A stretch of DNA of 25,487 nt from CAYPLH01 sp964411505 (GTDB lineage Bacteria; Bacillota; Clostridia; CAYPLH01; DUMO01): contig CAYPLH010000056.1 of the NCBI GenBank assembly GCA_964411505.1, forward strand, positions 1 to 25,487, given 5' to 3'. Positions 24,312 through 25,487 of this stretch are shown here, piece after piece (the first letter of the stretch is position 1; each line of letters begins with the position of its first letter). The notes under the pieces were generated by a model. It was not told the origin of the DNA, did no database searches, and saw nothing but the letters and a program-made list of their open reading frames with translations. Position numbers and translations under genes: made by a program.

Positions 24312-25342
24312 GAAACTACACCTCCAATTTCCTTTATAAATTCAGCAATTAGTTTTGAAGTGTTTTTTATATCATTAATATTCACTATTTCAACCGGCGA
24401 GTGTTTGTATTTTAAAGGATAGGAAATAACTATAGTTTGAATACCATTATTTTGCACCTGTATTTCAAAAGCATTTGTTTCAATAACATATCCATCCGCT
24501 CGAATTTGGTATGGAATGTTATTATTCTTAGCTATATCAACAGCCTTTTTAGCTAATTGAGGAATGCTGTTATAACCGATGCTGATAACAGGTCCTTTCC
24601 CAAACTTCGGAATAATATGTTTAGGGGTTGCTGATGTTTTTGCATGACAAGCATCAACAACAATTGCATACTGAGGATTTTCTTTACAAGCAACGTTTTT
24701 AGCGCCATGAAATCCCGTTTCGTGTTTTGTGCTGCCACATATAATCAATTCAGACATAAGATTTTCGAGTTTCAAAAGTTCTAAAACATTTAATATACAA
24801 GCAAATCCCACTCTATTATCAAGTGGCGTACCCATAATTGTGCCATTTCGCATATCTTTAACTTGGTTTGAAAATGATGCAAAATCACCTAAGCGAATTT
24901 TATCTCTTGCCCGTTCTGCAGTTAAGCCAACATCTAAAAGTAAATCATCAATTGGAACAGACTTTTTAAATTCGTCCGGATCAATGATATGCGGTGGAGA
25001 CGAGGCAATAACACCGCGAATCAACTCATTGTTCCTTGTGAAAATAGTAACTTCATTACCAATTAAATTACGCTGATCAATACCAAAACTGGAAAGGCGA
25101 ACGCATCCTTCGCTTGTAATATCAGATACTATGAAACCAGACTGATCAATATGGGCATCTAAGAGTATTTTAATCGGATTTTTTATTTCACATTTTCGAT
25201 ACCCAATCACGTTATAAAAATCATCTATTTCAACCTTGGTCAAAAATTTCATTAATAAATTTTTAGCCACAAGACTTACACATTCTTCATTTCCAGAAAC
25301 GCCTATAGCCTCTACTAATTCACGTATGTTATTTTCTATCAT
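24308..25342 (-). CDS. M42-family aminopeptidase paralogue with Glu-to-His change
   Basis: M42 homologue of 344 residues and the first gene of the train. The metal ligands are kept: H64 and D66 (DAHIDQSGF), D175 (PLDNRVGF), E208, D230 (IVVDACHA) and H314 (LKYKHSPVE). The catalytic general base, normally the first Glu of the TxxEEVG motif, is His207 in STKHETGFHGA. Binding of two metals is plausible but the usual hydrolytic mechanism would be impaired or altered. The ATG has an AGAGG about 11 bases upstream. The next paralogue starts inside its stop codon, so the two are coupled and may co-assemble. Confidence 0.88.
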   Translation of the reverse strand: MIENNIRELVEAIGVSGNEECVSLVAKNLLMKFLTKVEIDDFYNVIGYRKCEIKNPIKILLDAHIDQSGFIVSDITSEGCVRLSSFGIDQRNLIGNEVTIFTRNNELIRGVIASSPPHIIDPDEFKKSVPIDDLLLDVGLTAERARDKIRLGDFASFSNQVKDMRNGTIMGTPLDNRVGFACILNVLELLKLENLMSELIICGSTKHETGFHGAKNVACKENPQYAIVVDACHAKTSATPKHIIPKFGKGPVISIGYNSIPQLAKKAVDIAKNNNIPYQIRADGYVIETNAFEIQVQNNGIQTIVISYPLKYKHSPVEIVNINDIKNTSKLIAEFIKEIGGVVS

Positions 25343-25449
25343 TATGATTTAAGCCTCTTTCATATAAGTTTATTTAAATAACTCAAATAGATCTCTTTGT
25401 CTTTCATACTGCGAAATCGCCCATGTTCATACTCTCTACATACGGTGCA

Positions 25450-25479
25450 ATTATATTACAATCACATTCTTAGTAACAA
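25450..25479 (-). promoter_or_regulatory. Candidate sigma-70 type promoter for the operon
   Basis: On the minus strand TTGTTA (25479-25474) and a perfect TATAAT (25455-25450) are separated by 18 bases. This would start transcription near 25443, giving a leader of about 100 bases before the first M42 gene. No riboswitch fold is evident in the leader (25343-25442). Confidence 0.45.
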
Positions 25480-25486
25480 TCACATT
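25458..25486. repeat. 11-bp direct repeat overlapping the promoter
   Basis: ACAATCACATT occurs at 25458-25468 and 25476-25486, 18 bases apart start to start, covering the spacer and -35 region. Such spacing fits a regulator binding in tandem, but chance in AT-rich DNA is possible. It sits at the window edge, so more copies could lie outside. Confidence 0.4.
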
Positions 25487-25487
25487 G

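Overview
The window is AT-rich DNA with strong Shine-Dalgarno sites (GGAGG/GAGGTG types), several TTG and GTG starts, and one nearly continuous minus-strand gene train. This fits a low-GC Firmicute, most likely a Clostridia-class anaerobe. The insertion sequence at 17.5-19.4 kb and the recombinase at the left edge look more GC-rich by eye than the genes between them. The species cannot be named from the sequence.

Transcription runs from high to low coordinates. At the right end (25.3-21.3 kb) a candidate promoter with an 11-bp direct repeat precedes four overlapping or abutting genes of the M42 metallo-aminopeptidase family. Only one of the four keeps the whole active site. They are followed by two MalF/MalG-type ABC permeases (21.2-19.4 kb). 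A 1.92-kb insertion sequence (about 17500-19420), bounded by a perfect 9-bp target duplication and 11-bp terminal inverted repeats, then splits the operon. It sits exactly between the second permease and an Rsm22-type methyltransferase gene. Removing it leaves a 19-nt intergenic gap, so these genes were once contiguous. A sugar-type lipoprotein binding protein follows, presumably the partner of the permeases; no importer ATPase lies in the window.

After a large hairpin at 14933-14986 comes what looks like a small thiotemplated biosynthetic cluster (14.9-2.2 kb). It holds two ABC exporter half-transporters, a cobalamin-binding-type radical SAM enzyme, an acyl-CoA-ligase-like adenylating enzyme, a free-standing carrier protein and a PaaK-like ligase. 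It continues with a BtrH-like putative cysteine acyltransferase, a PanD-type aspartate decarboxylase (beta-alanine supply), an adenylation-carrier didomain protein, a class I methyltransferase and a frameshifted lactate/malate-dehydrogenase-like gene. No condensation domain, thioesterase or phosphopantetheinyl transferase is visible. A XerC/D-like tyrosine recombinase closes the window.

Working model (inference): PanD makes beta-alanine from aspartate, an adenylating enzyme loads it on a carrier, other ligases supply acyl groups, and the BtrH-like enzyme forms the amide in place of an NRPS condensation domain. The radical SAM enzyme and a methyltransferase tailor the product, and the ABC pair exports it. 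The importer and the M42 array may belong to the same operon or be a nutrient module fused to it.
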